Origin: Luidia sarsii
Lineage: Eukaryota; Echinodermata; Asteroidea; Paxillosida; Luidiidae
Assembly: GCA_949987565.1 (NCBI GenBank)
Contig: OX465110.1
Span: 6,232,309 to 6,296,308 of the forward strand
Direction of reading: 5' to 3'
Length of the DNA stretch: 64,000 bases
Translations under genes and position numbers: made by a program
Notes under the pieces: model-generated
Told to the model about the DNA's origin: nothing
Seen by the model: the letters and a program-made list of their open reading frames with translations, nothing else
Database searches by the model: none
In this document: positions 42,535-55,602 of the stretch, piece by piece
Numbering within the stretch: position 1 is the stretch's first letter
Layout of the letters: every line of letters begins with the position of its first letter

Positions 42535-43210
42535 GCATCCAACATCTCCTCTTCCTCCTCCTCTCCCTCCATCTTCTCTTCCTCCTCCTCCTCTCCCTCC
42601 ATCTCTCCCTCCTCCCCTCCCTCCATCTTTTTCTCCTCCTCTCCCTCAATCTCTTCCATCTCCTTCTCTCCCTCCTCCTCCTCCTCTCCCTCCTCCCTCT
42701 CCATCTCCTCTTCATCCTCTCCCTCCATCCCTTCCTTCTCCTCTTCCTCCTCCTCCACTTCCTCCATCTCCTCTTCCTCCTCCTCCTCTCCCTCAATCTC
42801 TTCCTCCTCTCCCTCCATCTCCTCTTCCTCCTGGGAGCCTCCTCTCCCTCCATCTCTTCCTCCTCTCCCTCCATCTCCTCTTCCTCCTCCTCTCCCTCCA
42901 TCTCCTCTTCCTCCTCTCCCTGCATCCCCTATTCCTCCTCCTCCTCTCCCTTCATCTCCTCCTCTCCCTCCATCTCTTCCCCTCTCCCTCCATCTCCTAT
43001 TCCTCCTCCTCTCCCTGTATCCCCTCTTCCTCCTTATCTCCCTCATTCTGTTGCTCCTCCTCTTCCTCCTCCTCTCCCAGCTTCTCTTCCTCCTCATCTC
43101 CCTCCCTCTCTTCCTCCTGTCTCTCCATCTCCTCTTCCTTCTCCTCGTCTCTCTCCATCTCCTCCTCCTCCTCCTCTCCCTCCCTCCTTTCCTTCCTCCC
43201 CCTCCTCTTC
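42535..43210 (+). repeat. Polypyrimidine array (CTCTCCCTCCATCTCCTCTTCCTC)n
   Basis: About 675 bases of nearly pure C/T on the plus strand. It generates long SPSISSSS and Glu/Arg-rich ORFs that are not genes. The pure pyrimidine/purine strand asymmetry could form triplex DNA. Confidence 0.9.
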
Positions 43211-43748
43211 GTCTTCAACCACAGCCGTCACTTTCCCTTCAACTCCGCTCTCTCTCTCCTCTCCCACACACGCCATCAAAACCCCCTCACCACAGCCGCC
43301 TACGTTAGCCCCACTCAAACAGTCTTCCATCCAGGACCCTCGGAGCCACCCATGATGCATCCCAAGAGTGTGACAGCACTCTTATCTCTCGCTCGGTTGG
43401 CCGGGAGACCGGGAGAATCCATGAAGATAAACCTTTCCCCGACCTTACCGAGCAGCCGCTGAGATAGAAAGCATTGTCAGAACACAGGAAGAGGAAGAAG
43501 ATCGAGATTGGTAGTCTTTTTTCTTTCTTTCTTAACATACAGTGCAGTACATCACTGCTTGTGAAGGTCGCAGTTAAAAGCTTGGCAATGGCACGGCCCA
43601 TTATCAATTGGCATTGACATGTTCACCGTATTCGCTGTGCTGTGCATCTGCACGAGATTTACAGCGCCGTTAGTGAGCATGCACCATGCACTTGGTGCGC
43701 GGGCGTACATGTATAACATGCATCGCAGACCATGTACATGTATTACAC

Positions 43749-43777
43749 CATGGAGGATCCCTACTTATTCCTCCATG
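43749..43777. mobile_element. 29-bp palindromic insertion with 7-bp target duplication, copy 3
   Basis: CATGGAGGA and TCCTCCATG ends around TCCCTACTTAT, flanked by exact ATTACAC at 43742-43748 and 43778-43784. The spacer is the reverse complement of copy 1's with one substitution and one deletion, so it is inserted in the opposite orientation. Confidence 0.8.
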
Positions 43778-45536
43778 ATTACACACATGGCTGTGGACAA
43801 CCCTGATCCATGTACTGTACATGTATAGTTGTGTGTACAGTGTACAATGTACCTTGTTTCTCAATTGATTTGATCACTCAAAGGTGACAGTGAGTACTAC
43901 CGGTACATGTATTACTAGATGGGATTATTTGGATCACATATTTCTAAGTACATGTAATGCTCATAATGTACAGCCCCTGTGCAGTGTACAGTACATATAC
44001 ATGTACTGCATGCAGTGTGCAGTACTGGGGACTTGAAATTACACTGACGCATGACCACAAACCCAAGGCCAGTGATTTTAGCATCGAGCAAATTAATGTT
44101 TAGCTAAACCAGACTACACAGTAGCAGTCTTGCATTGTTTAGTAGGCCTAACTGAATAAAGGGAATCTATAGATGGATGTTATTTTATCAATTCTGGTCA
44201 ATAATTGTCTTTGATTGCAATTCATTTGTTGCCCAGATCACTTCTGTCTCTTGCCCGGGATTATTTGCGCAAATTTTATCAATTATGGAATGTTTTATGG
44301 TTTAACACACAAACTGTGGTAGTCGTTTGACCTACCAATGTTGTAAAGGCCTTCCTTGAGTGGCTTTTTAGCCTCCTTTTGGGCAAATTTCCATGAAAAA
44401 AAAAATACATTTACGAAACCATTTGTTGTGCAGATTTTCATCCCCAACTCTTGTCCTTTGATCCTGTGTTTGATACCTTCTGCAGATACCGGATTTATAA
44501 GCAACAAAGCAGAGCATGTAGAGGAATACTTGTACTGTACAGTACACATTTACAGTATCTACTGGTACAGACTACAGACAGTACAGTCAACATTGTCAGT
44601 ATGCTCCCAAAGGCCACTTGAATGTAGAAAGCGAGTACTTTTTTGGGGTCCTTCCCTTCTTCAGGGTGTACATACATATACATTTGTACACGTACATGTA
44701 CAGTATGTTGGCCTGCCCCAAATGAAACTTCCTGTGTTCTCACCCGTGGGATGAGACAGTTGACCCGGCCCTAGATCTGTTGGTTGAACATTCAAGTCCA
44801 AAGCCCTACAGTTACATGCAGGTCAGGCAATGGCCTGTGTTGTCCCACGGGAAAACTCCTTGTACGTATGCAAAATAATATCTGCTGTGCCCAATGAGTA
44901 GCTACATGTACAGTACGTACATGTACATGTACGGATGAATCATTCTAGAGTAGAATGCAATGTCACACAGATACATGTACGTTGTTGATTGTCAAACAAA
45001 AAAAGGTAAAAATGACGAGGAACAATTTTGAAAAATGGCTAAGCAAACTTTGACTGGACCAGAGTAATTTGTCTGTTTTAAACCATGTGCCACAGAGCCC
45101 TTTTTACTGACAAATTAACAACAACCACAATAAGAAATTGCCGAGTTTTGCATCCATTGCATACGCATGCACATGTGCATGTTGGATCCTCACTCCATAT
45201 TCATAGTCACAGGCATTATTCAGACAAAATAATTGGAAACAGGTTTTAATGTACATTAGGGCCTATAGTCAGATAGTTGCTATCTATAATCACCATGAAC
45301 AGTGCACAAAAAGTGCATGTTGTACTGCAGTTTTGGGGGACATCCAAATTACAGTATCGGGTATGTGCCCTGTATACTGTACATACAGTATCTATAGGCC
45401 TCCATCAGAATCTACATAATTTAGGGAGGCATCAGTGCGTCATGAAATTATCTCAGTCATAAGTAGGGCACCGACAAAAAGCCAGGGGCTGTGGCAGATA
45501 TCTACGAAGGTCTTTTTTTTTCTCTTTTCTTTCAAG

Positions 45537-45643
45537 CGAGAAGACCCGACATACATCTCGATCCCAAGAAAGAGTGTATTCCTGTGTCTCTGGAGGAGAT
45601 AAGCCATCTGATGAACCAATTTGTTAAGAATAAAATACATTAA
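45537..45643 (+). other. Exon-like island ending in stop and AATAAA, unassigned
   Basis: A long pyrimidine tract and TTTCTTTCAAG acceptor lead into a frame (after two bases) reading RRPDIHLDPKKECIPVSLEE then ISHLMNQFVKNKIH and TAA. AATAAA overlaps the end (45629). The phase does not fit splicing from CMIP exon 1 (phase 0), so it would belong to another transcript. The family is not recognised; it may be a pseudo-exon. Confidence 0.3.
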
Positions 45644-45699
45644 AAGTAAAACATGAACACCATTTGTGTGCTATTTGAAACAGTGACTAAATCTAAATG

Positions 45700-45920
45700 A
45701 ACAGGTACATGTACGTACATGTACGTGTACATGTACGTACATGTACGTGTACATCATGTACAACTACATACATGTGTACATGCTACATGCATGTAATACA
45801 TGTATGTATACATGTATAATAATTATTATGTACATGTACACATGTACATGTACATTATACGTACATGTACATGAAAACAGTACAGTACAAAATGTACAGT
45901 GTACATTACATGAAAACTTA
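45700..45920. repeat. ACATGTACGTGTACATG palindrome cluster
   Basis: Dense GTACATGTAC and TACGTACATG words that read almost the same on both strands. Confidence 0.85.
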
Positions 45921-46365
45921 CATAGGTCTTCTGGGACAATTTGGACTGGCATTCGTGATTTTCTTTCACATAATATCAATATCAGGCTTTTGGCTGGTAG
46001 CCAAACTTTTTTTACTGCTAAAGCACATCCTGCATGTTTGAGCATGCTTGCAATTAGCTTCCCTACATGTAGTGTATAGGTTGACCTTTTCTTGCAGGAC
46101 CTCATTATATACCCTCCCCCATCCCCAACTCAGCCTGGAAGCAGGTTTACTTTGTACTTCTACCGGTATGGTTGAGTACCCAGGTCTTCTGCACACTAAG
46201 TTGTACATGTACATGTACATGGGCAAAACTATTCAAACCCATGGCATGAACATTGATGTAGTCTGTACAGTATACATGTATGTGTAGTGTGTACATGTCT
46301 ATAATAGTGCTGTCTATAATAGTGCCGCTCCACAACAGCAGTTTATTAACTTACTTTGTATTAAA

Positions 46366-46590
46366 GTGATATACAAAAATGTTGCAAACTGCTTACTGAC
46401 TAAAATTACCAAAATGCAAATCATAAAATTTAGTGGGCCTGACGTTTCGATCCTAGCAGGACCTTTCTCAAAGGCAGAGAAAGGTCCTGCTAGGATCGAA
46501 ATGTCAGGCCCACTAAATTTTATGATTTACTTTGTATTAATTACAAATCTAACGATGCTGTAAAACAAAAACTGTTGCAAACTGCTCTCT
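46366..46590. repeat. Hairpin repeat family A, complete double-arm copy
   Basis: GTGATATACAAAAATGTTGC, AACTGCTTACTGACTAAAAT, then TTTAGTGGGCCTGACG and AGCAGGACCTTTCTCAAAGG on the left. On the right AGAAAGGTCCTGCTAGGATC and GTCAGGCCCACTAAATTTTA, mirrored, then a diverged tail (TTGCAAACTGC). Confidence 0.88.
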
Positions 46591-46599
46591 GACTAGAAT

Positions 46600-46745
46600 G
46601 AGCTGCATACATAAATCGCAAAATTAAGAGGGTCTGACGTTTCGATTTGATCCTAGCAGGACCTTTCTCAAAGGCCTTTGCTGCCGGTACATGTACAGTG
46701 TCGGTAGGATCGAAACGTCAGGCCCTCTTACTTTTGAGATTCATT
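46600..46745. repeat. Hairpin repeat family A, adjacent second copy
   Basis: AGGGTCTGACGTTTCGATTT, AGCAGGACCTTTCTCAAAGG, later TAGGATCGAAACGTCAGGCC and CTCTTACTTTTGAGATT. The centre has diverged. Confidence 0.8.
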
Positions 46746-46977
46746 ACAAACCTGGTAGATGTCTCAGATCATCAGATATATGCTTGCTGTCCCGCCCATC
46801 CATGATTCATGGGGTGAGCAGGCTTTCTCCCATGCTGGAATGCTCTTTCTCAAGGAGTCCGTAGTATACATATATGCCCTCCATTATCTGACTTCAAATC
46901 CTCTCTGAAAATATATTTGTTCGATCGTAGTTCTCCTATGAATTAATGATAGCTTTTTCTTTGATTTATGTATAATG

Positions 46978-47345
46978 TTAAAGCCCCTACACAACATTGG
47001 TAAGATCGAAAACAGAAATGTTCACAGATTTACATGAAACTTATACGGTTTGAACTAACTTTGAAGATGGTTATAGTAGCAACCTCTCACTGAAATATTT
47101 CTGCCTAAAATGTTGTATTTTGGGAGAAATTAGTAAAATAAATAGTTTACGTCTCACCAAGATCTAAACTATTTTTCGGAACAGTACGGCATTGAATGCT
47201 GCATTTTCGCGAAACAAATGAAGCGGTTTTCACGATTTTCTAGAGACTCAGTAGGTGGATTGAGCTGAAATTTTCACAGACCTGTGCTATTTCATGTATG
47301 TTGGATCAGACAGCGACCTCGACCAATGTTGTGTAGGGGCTTTAA
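46978..47345 (-). mobile_element. TTAA-target MITE, full copy 4 (inverted)
   Basis: TTAA at both borders (46978-46981, 47342-47345). It starts AAGCCCCTACACAACATTGG and runs as the reverse complement of copy 2, including GAACAGTACGGC and CGAAACAAATGAAGCGGTTT. Length 368. Confidence 0.9.
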
Positions 47346-47879
47346 GCATCTTGAGCCTGTTTGAGGGTCTTTGCAGTTGGATACTGGCACTCTAGAAATG
47401 CTGTCTAGTACTATTATTAGGCCTATTATTTATTGTTAGTACGGTACATGTTCCTTACCTTAGATAAAACTTTGTATTCAGATTGTATTGTACCATGATT
47501 GTACATGTACATGCACATGTACAATGGTTCCCGTGTACATTGTTGTAACTTGTTGTTTTACGTACACTGTATGCACTCAGCTAGTTGTAGGCATACAATG
47601 GTACAATGTACAAATGTCAGTCATTCCTTTCCTGCAATGACTGTAAACAAACTCCACCATGGAATGTCTGCTCTTACAAAAACAGCAATCCATCCTGTTT
47701 TTGTGAAAGTGTTCAACAAAAGGACAGGAAAAGGATGGGACCGTTTTGCAGCTGTGTGTCTATGAACTGTGAATCCTATATGATTTAACCTACAATAAAT
47801 AAACAAAGTACATGTACATACATACGTATGTATTGAAACAAATGCCTTTGGCAGGAAAAAGTAAATAAATTTTCAGAAA

Positions 47880-48450
47880 CATTATAGTACATGTATGTAC
47901 GTGTACATGTACATGTACATGTACACTGTACAGGTACATGTGTGTGAAGTACATGTACCAGTGCTACAAATGCTATATAATTTCTACATACGGTACAGTA
48001 GTGTACCACATGTACACATGTACATGTATGTACATGTACATTGTATACCCTGTACATGTACTGTACATATACATAAATAATGTATGTCCACTGTACATGT
48101 ACATGTACATGTACTGTACATGTTTTTGTACGTCTGTATGTTATCACACAGTAGTGCACATGCATGCACATAATGTACATGTACATGTACATGTTTATGT
48201 ACATGTACATGTACATGTACTACATACACCCCCTTGTACATGTACGTACATGTGTACTGTACAATACAATTTGTACCGGTATTTGCTTCCACCATGTACA
48301 TGTACATGTACCGGTACAGTACAGTACATGTACATGTTCATGTACATTTACAGTACATACATGTACATGTACGTGTGTACTTTGTTGTACAAAATGTGGT
48401 TGTCTTTCGCCACCATACTTTTGCAAAATGTAATGTACCAGTATACATGT
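47880..48450. repeat. ACATGTAC-rich palindromic tract
   Basis: Dozens of TACATGTACATG runs separated by short unique pieces. The YMYMYMYM-type ORFs on both strands are artefacts. Confidence 0.88.
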
Positions 48451-49504
48451 ACCTGTGAGATTTGACAGTGCACTGAGTTTGTTTTATCACAATCTTGTTT
48501 CTATCTGTTTCCCTACAATGTACTGTAAACTTTTAGAAGTTCACATGCATCCATATGATATTAAATGTTATTGTTATCTGGTGATAGCCTGTGTGTTTCA
48601 TTCCAGTAGTGATTTGATTGTGGACCTGGGTGGCTTATCAAAATGTACATGTAGATTGTAGAACATGTACAGAAATATGTACCCTCAGTTGAGTTTTCAG
48701 TTTGTTGCCTTCCACTCAGTAAGACCACCTCCATGTATCTATACCAGTACTCATAGCCTTGCTCTATGATCTACTGACTATATATAATCTACATGTACAG
48801 TACATGTATTTGTATGTACTGTAGTCTGTACATGCACAAGTGTGCAATTCTGCATTGGAGGACATGGTGCCTCCATGCTTCAAGGTTAGCACTTAGCAGC
48901 GAGGAACACTGGTTTGTCCTGTAACTCCTGTTTGTCAAATTGCAGAGAAAACACTTGGGAGCCATAGCAATTCCACAAAAAGGATTGTGTCCTTGTTCTT
49001 TAATGTACCAGTACATGTACATGTACATGTACCAGTATATTAGGTGCTTGTCAGTTGTAATTTGTAAGCATGCATATGTACATTTACAGTGTACAGTATT
49101 ATACATACCGGTAGGTAGTCTAGTAGTGCATGAACTGAACATGTACATGTACAACATGTACAGTATGTGCATGTACATGTACATATATATACATGTACAC
49201 GTGTACATAGATAGTGTACATGTACATTGTACATGCGCATTTATGCATACGCTATATGTGCAGATGTGTAGTACAATTCAATTACCCCGGTAAGCATGTA
49301 TGGCACATGTATGTGTAAACATGTACACTAATTACATGTAAGTAATTAAGCTGTCTGTAATATACTGCTATGTATTTCATTGAATGCACACTACACTACA
49401 AATTGTACATGAAATGTGCCTGTATAATTATGTACAATGTGAAGTGTACACTGAATTGTATACATCTTTATGCATACACTGCACATACATGTATGCACCA
49501 GTGG

Positions 49505-49587
49505 TGGATTTCACAAAGCCGTATGCGATGCATCGTACATGCATGTAACTCAAGTCGCAATGAGTTTGGTGAAATCAGCGGCTGTAC
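49505..49587. repeat. GATTTCAC-ended MITE, short copy
   Basis: GGATTTCACAAAGCC...GCATCGTACATGCATG and AATGAGTTTGGTGAAATC, as in 1218-1352 but internally reduced. Confidence 0.6.
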
Positions 49588-50742
49588 TGTCTGTTCATGA
49601 TGTGTACATACTACAGTACGGTACATAGACCATGCGTAGACCAAGCACATTATTTGGTCTACACACTGTACATACGACACTGATGAAAACCAGGCAGAAT
49701 GCACAGGGGAACCAGCCAAAGGCTCTGCACTATCGCGGCTCTTTAAAAGAGAGAAAGAAAAAAAATTGAGAATGGCCCATCCCCCATTAAGAAACTGCCC
49801 CTCTTCTTTGCGTGAACTGTGTTGTGATGATGTTGCCAAAGTGACGGGCAGGACATCAAGCAGAATTATGGAGATCTCCCATCAGGTCTTTCCTTTCCAT
49901 TCCCTTTGGTGTGTTTTGGAAAGGGGGAGGATGCTGAAGTGATCCCCGCATTGGTTTATAGCTTCTAAGATTCATGGCGCAGTGAGGCCACCTCGCAGAT
50001 AGCCATATTCGATGTGCATTCCTTGCATGTACACTTTTTTTACACTGATACGGTTGATTTCATCTGAGTGATAGTAATCTCAGTGCAAGGGACGTCCCGG
50101 TTTTTAAGATGCTACAGATAGACTAGTAGGCCTACAGAGTGGCATCTTTGTTGAGGGATAGTGACGGTGATATCATCACAGATTCGTCTCAGCAAATCTT
50201 GGGGATGGGGAGGGGTTAGTCTTTGAAATAAAAACTAATGAAAAACTTGGAGGAAAACTGGCCAATTTTTCACTGAGTACTGTGTATTGTCTATCGGGTA
50301 ATTTTATCTACATATATATACGTACAGTACCAGTACCTGTAAGGCCTATGTGCATGTACATATATATCATAAAGCTGCTTACGTGAAGCACTGCCATAAA
50401 ACCTGATTGAACGTCTAGATTATAGTACACACACAAACAATTTTTGTATCCGTGGATAAAACCAGGTTGCAAAGCCAGCTCAATCTCATCTCCTGCTTCA
50501 AAAGATGAAGACAAGTCAAAGACACTAAAACTTTTAAAAGCCATAATTTATGAATCAATAGATCAGGCTCAGGCTCTGTCTCCGTCTGATAAAACCTGGA
50601 AATCCAAGTTGTGTTTTGTCGCCAATTTTTGAATGTTTGTTGCTTGATACATGTACATGTAAGTACAGAGTATTCACCCAGAAACTGGGGCCAAACGCTT
50701 GTTTCTAGATGCCTGTGACATTATTAACGGATAAGAGAAATG

Positions 50743-50803
50743 TTAAAATTTAGTGGGCCTGACGTTTCGATCCTAGCAGGACCTTCCTCAAAGGCAGAGT
50801 GAC
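50743..50803 (+). repeat. Hairpin repeat family A, half copy
   Basis: AAAATTTAGTGGGCCTGACG and CCTAGCAGGACCTTCCTCAA with AGGCAGAGTGAC. Confidence 0.8.
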
Positions 50804-51519
50804 AAGGACAAAACAGATACATGTACACGGAGGAAGGGGGGGGGGAGTGAATAGGACACGGATGAGAAACAAAGGACAAAGAGTGAAGCTGGTAGGGAGA
50901 GATCAAAGGGTAGGGCAAGGGCAAGCGGGTTGTAGGGATTAGTGAGAGGAGGGGGAAAGATCAAAGAGAAGGGCAAGGAGTAGGGTAGGGATTAGTGACA
51001 AGAGGGGGAAAGATCAAAAAGAGAAGTGTGAAGGACTGAACACAAAAGAAGGATTATCAGAAAGCTGCATGGTGTTAGTCATTACCCTCCTGGATGTTGA
51101 GACCATGTGGTTGAATAGTCCGAAGACGCTTCATCCACATTTTCTCACGGCTAAGACGGACAGCATTACTACGGTGACCAAGTGATTCTATGCCCAGTAC
51201 ACTCATATCTGATATCGAATGATCAGGGAGATTGAAGTGATACCCAACAGGGGTGTCCATTTTACCGGTTTTGATAAAAGAAATGATAAGAGAAATGTGA
51301 CTGAAGCCTAAGCCCGAGCCTAAGCCTTTATTAAATGAAGGCTTAAGGCTTAGTTTAATACCAAATGTTGGTAAACGGCCTGTGACCATGAATGTAAAAA
51401 TATGATTTATAAATTTATAGTCTAACTTTCTATTCAGCCATGCAGGATTTTTCCCCATCACGCAGATTTCCATTTGTATACAATTTAGTGTTTATACCAA
51501 CTGCTTTCTGACCAAAATG

Positions 51520-51606
51520 GCCAAAATGCACACCTCATTCTGCCTTTGAGAAAAGCCCTGTTGGGATCAAAACGTCAGGCCCTCTAAATTTTTGAGAGTT
51601 TTATTG
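51520..51606 (+). repeat. Hairpin repeat family A, half copy with tail
   Basis: TGCCTTTGAGAAAAGCCCTG, TGGGATCAAAACGTCAGGCC and CTCTAAATTTTTGAG. The CAACTGCTTTCTGACCAAAA just before is the inverted tail. Confidence 0.75.
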
Positions 51607-52374
51607 CTGAAGAAATGATAACAGTACAATTTGAGTCAAAAACAGGAAGCGTCATCCCTGTTTTCCATCCCGGATCTATAGGCTTTTGTGGCAACCTTCT
51701 TTTTTTCGGTTTCCAAGTACATGTACCATACAGGTAGTTCTCTGAATTTGGCCCAAGCTCATCAACACAAAGAGGAAATTGGCAAGGCTACAGTACATCA
51801 TGATCAGGAAAACTGCCCAAATCTTTGGGTTTTTTTTTCTTTCTTTACAGAATGTTAATGATTGACCCATAGCGATCCGACGAATTCCGTTTTCATTTCA
51901 TAGATCAATTTTTGCCGAGCCAGCTCGCTTGCATGTGCCGCGGTAGATGGACCGCGTAGTCAGTCGTCCTCCGTTCCTCTCCATCGACCACCCACTCTCT
52001 TTATTTCAAGAACAAACATATCACAATCGCCGGGAGGCCAGATGGGCTAACAACTCGTTTGTGAAACTCCCAGCCCGCCAACTCGTTAATAATCAACAAC
52101 AACAACAAGCGCCCAAAAATTTGGCTCCCCGATGAAACAAAAAAGAAGGGGCGAGTGATTATGAGAGCCGCTTGGGTCCAAGAGTGTGGCTCCATTCATT
52201 TCAAGTGACAGGCCGGGGGGAAATTCTGGCAGGTTGTTTGGACGAAAGAACGGCCACGCTGGGCAGATTAATTAGATTCTGGCGTCTGCCTTTGGTATCC
52301 ATTTTACTGGAGCAAATGTACCCGATGTGTGCATGTTCACGTGTATGTTGGGAATGCACACACACATACTCATT

Positions 52375-52470
52375 TTAGTATCCTTGTGGAGACGTTGCTT
52401 TGTTCTCGTGCACTATACAACCGAACGAGAAACGATGTTTTAAAAATGCTCCCATTTCAGCCACATTCAC
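52375..52470 (-). repeat. Repeat, uninterrupted copy (empty site for MITE copy 3)
   Basis: TATCCTTGTGGAGACGTTGC, CTATACAACCGAACGAGAAA and TGCTCCCATTTCAGCCACAT are the reverse complement of the two halves around 26176-26549, here contiguous (TTTTAAAAATGC at the junction). Confidence 0.75.
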
Positions 52471-52825
52471 TTTCCTCGGTAGACCAGGGTGGACCGTGTG
52501 TCCCTTTATGCACATGTACACCTATTAATTTGTGACAGATTACCTTACCCATCACAAATTTCCCATTTTGGAGTTACATGTATTTCCAAATGTACCAGTT
52601 TTGTGATAACCTTGTGGAGACCATTTATATACACCTTTACAATTTCCCTGTGGAGACCCTATTGGACTTCAAAGGTTTCCACAAGGCACTAGATTTGCGC
52701 CCAAGCTGTGTAATCTGTACACGCAGTACTGTTTGTGAATCATCCAGCTTTCTGACCTTCAAATTATCAAGGCCGCATTTGATTGGTGTTAGGGTTCATT
52801 CATGTGCGTGTCATTGGTAGTACTG

Positions 52826-52881
52826 TAGATTTCATAAGCAATGTTTGATTTCATAAGCAATGTTTGATTTCATAAGCAATG
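52826..52881 (+). repeat. Three tandem GATTTCATAAGCAATGTTT units
   Basis: Exact or near-exact 19-bp units, the third ending GCCGCTGG. Confidence 0.85.
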
Positions 52882-55346
52882 CCGCTGGCCAATCCCTAGT
52901 CACTCTTTTCCCTTGATAAAACCCAACCCGAAAGTACATAATGTAGGCCTTTACGTATTATAGTTGCCCATGTGGGACCACTTAATTTCCTGATTTTTTT
53001 TTCTTCAATTTTGTGAACAAAAATAGCAACGAAAATTACTGACCTGGGACTTAAACTTGAGACATCTGGTGTATACCAAAGGCCCATTTATACAACATTA
53101 TAGCCCCATTGTGACAGACAAGGCTGAAAAGAAAACTTGCCAGCCTACATTTTGTGTAAATTCGCTCAAATTGCTGATCGTAAAATGAAATTGGTTTGTG
53201 GTGACACCTTCCCCCCTGCACTAATGGCAGTTGCCTTAGCGTGCCACAAACTTTGGTCTCAAGAATCTAGTGGCCCGATGCCATGTTTTAATTACTCTCC
53301 GGCCTACAATGGGCTACCGGCCTATGAGGGGCAGCAGGCCAGTTGGTAGTGGCCAGCCCTGCCGATGGCCATTTTAATTTCTGCTCTGCATGTTCATGTA
53401 CAGCAGTAGGCCTACTTGAACAGACTCCCCCATCTACGTAATATAGGGCCTAATGTATGCAGCATGCATGCCATACTCAAATCTCTGTAGGCCGTGGCGT
53501 TAGAGTACATAGACATGAATGCGCGCTGCATCTATAGCCCGACAATATCCAGTACATGTACATGTACACGAGGCACCAATGAGATGATTTCCGCTAGGGT
53601 CTTTTCCTATTTTTGTCGAGCGATATTGAAGCCAGGATTGAGTTTCATGCACCAATCATCTCTCTCGGACAGACTGATAAATCAGGGATCCTTCATCTTG
53701 AATGCATGCACCCATACAATTGCACATGTAGGCCTACATGTACATGTACATGTAGGCCTACATGTACATTGTACAGTGTGTCTAACTTGTGAGAGTGATC
53801 CACAGTACTAGATGATGAAATGAATCATTTGTTCTTTGCTTGTCTTTTTTTATTGGTATAGTGAATACATGCACAACTGTCTGGTGCATTTATATTATAA
53901 TGCAGTACCGGTATAATTACCGGTATGGATAGTGTACACAAGTTCATGTACCAGTACACGTCAATGTACATGCACTCTGTATTTTGCCTGTCTTTTTGCA
54001 GGGAATGTACATGTATGGTACAAACATGTACAAGTTAATTTTAATATTTGATATGTATACATCACCAAGTGCCTATTCTGCCTGCAATGGACACACACTG
54101 TACAGTACAGTAAAGTACGCACAGTATATGAGTTTGTACATTTATTTTCAATTTGGAAACTACTGTACAGTACCAGTAATAGCAATACACATACAGTGTA
54201 GTGTATACCCTTACAGTACTGTACATACAGTACATGTATGTACATGTATCTGTATCATGTGTTAAAATCAACATGTACAATATGTACAAATGCCAGTCAA
54301 AAGTTGGAGGTGACCACCTTCAAGGACACACCCACCATTTGACCACAACTGCTAACCACAATCGGCTCGCGATTTTTTGTGACGCAATTTTTTGGCCTGT
54401 GTGGACGCAACCAAATACCGTATACATGTACGTATATTGTTCCTAGTTCCTGAATGTTTGAGCGAGTTTTGTAAATGACGCAATTATTCAAAAATCCCAT
54501 TATGGCGGTCATAAGCAGTGGAAATACATGTACATGTGTAGACCCGCGCGCGGCACGGAGTGTTCAATCCATTTGGTTGCATGCATTCAGTCGTCAACCT
54601 TGCCATCTATTCTGAGACAGGCAATTACTGCGCCAAGAGTCATTGTCCCTCGCCTCGAGTCTGAGATTCGTTTGAAGTTGGACATTATTGTCTAATTTCT
54701 GAGAACCCACCTTCCTGCAGGGATTTCCTGCCGGCCCAACTGCCTGTAATCAGCCGCGGATCGCGACCACAACCTCATCGGTGCACGCTTTCGGTTTTGG
54801 GGGGCGTAAGGGGATGGGGGTTTCATGTAGTTGTGTCCTTTTAAATTCTATTCACAGCGGGATGAGACTGCAATCTTGGTTGCAATGTGTTGCACAACCA
54901 TCTTGAACTGAAATGATACACATTAGAAATAGCATAGAATTGCATGACAGTGAACACCTAAAAGAACAGTAGCCTATAGGGGGCCTACTGTACCGTGTAC
55001 CCTACATGCACTGACTTTACAATGCCAAACCACACTCTACGCTAATTGCGCGTACTTTTCCCAGTTCAGTCAAGCTAGTTTAAAACCAATCCAATTTAGA
55101 CTTTGGACTGTACAGTGCCAAATGAGTAAGGCTGGCAATATTCTAGGATTTCCATAGCAACTGTTGCAGATTCTTGTTGGCGCCGCAGAGATATCGTACA
55201 TGGACATGTACATGTACATCGGAGCTCCTTCAGGCCTGAGGGGAAATGAAATCCACAATGTGATGGCTTGATTAGCACTATCAATCATGCGGAAAGGAAA
55301 TCTGCAGGGTTGCTCCCAGCCAAAGCAAAATAACATCTTGTATTCT

Positions 55347-55602
55347 TGAGGCCTTTTCAGACGACGCTGTGAAAAAACTCGCAAGGCTTGAGAAAATGTC
55401 CCATGCATGGGAAATCTTACAAAAGTGCCATCGTGTGAAAGGTTACATGAACCAATGCTTGAGAGTGACAGACGTCCCTGGTGAACTGAACCCTTGAGAG
55501 ATTTCATGTGAAGGGAGGAACTGTTTATTGTACGATGTCCCATGGTACATGTATGCTAAATTCTCTCTCAAGCCTTACAAGTTTTTTTCAGCATCGTCTG
55601 AA
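55347..55602. mobile_element. MITE with GCCTTTTCAGACGA...TCGTCTGAAAAGGGC ends
   Basis: Inverted ends of about 45 bases (CTTTTCAGACGACGCTGTGA on the left; CAGCATCGTCTGAAAAGGGC on the right; inner AAGGCTTGAGA / CTCAAGCCTT). About 255 bases, no transposase. It resembles the 30413-30726 element only in its CTTTTCA start. Confidence 0.82.

Noticed and set aside
42347..43462. 337-, 298- and 203-aa ORFs
   Set aside because: Low-complexity CT array; no coding signature. The unique tail near 43340-43462 has an AG before it but no donor or homology.
46366..46563. FEKGPARIETSGPLNF peptide as a conserved protein
   Set aside because: It recurs only because the hairpin repeat recurs; no start, length or borders support it.
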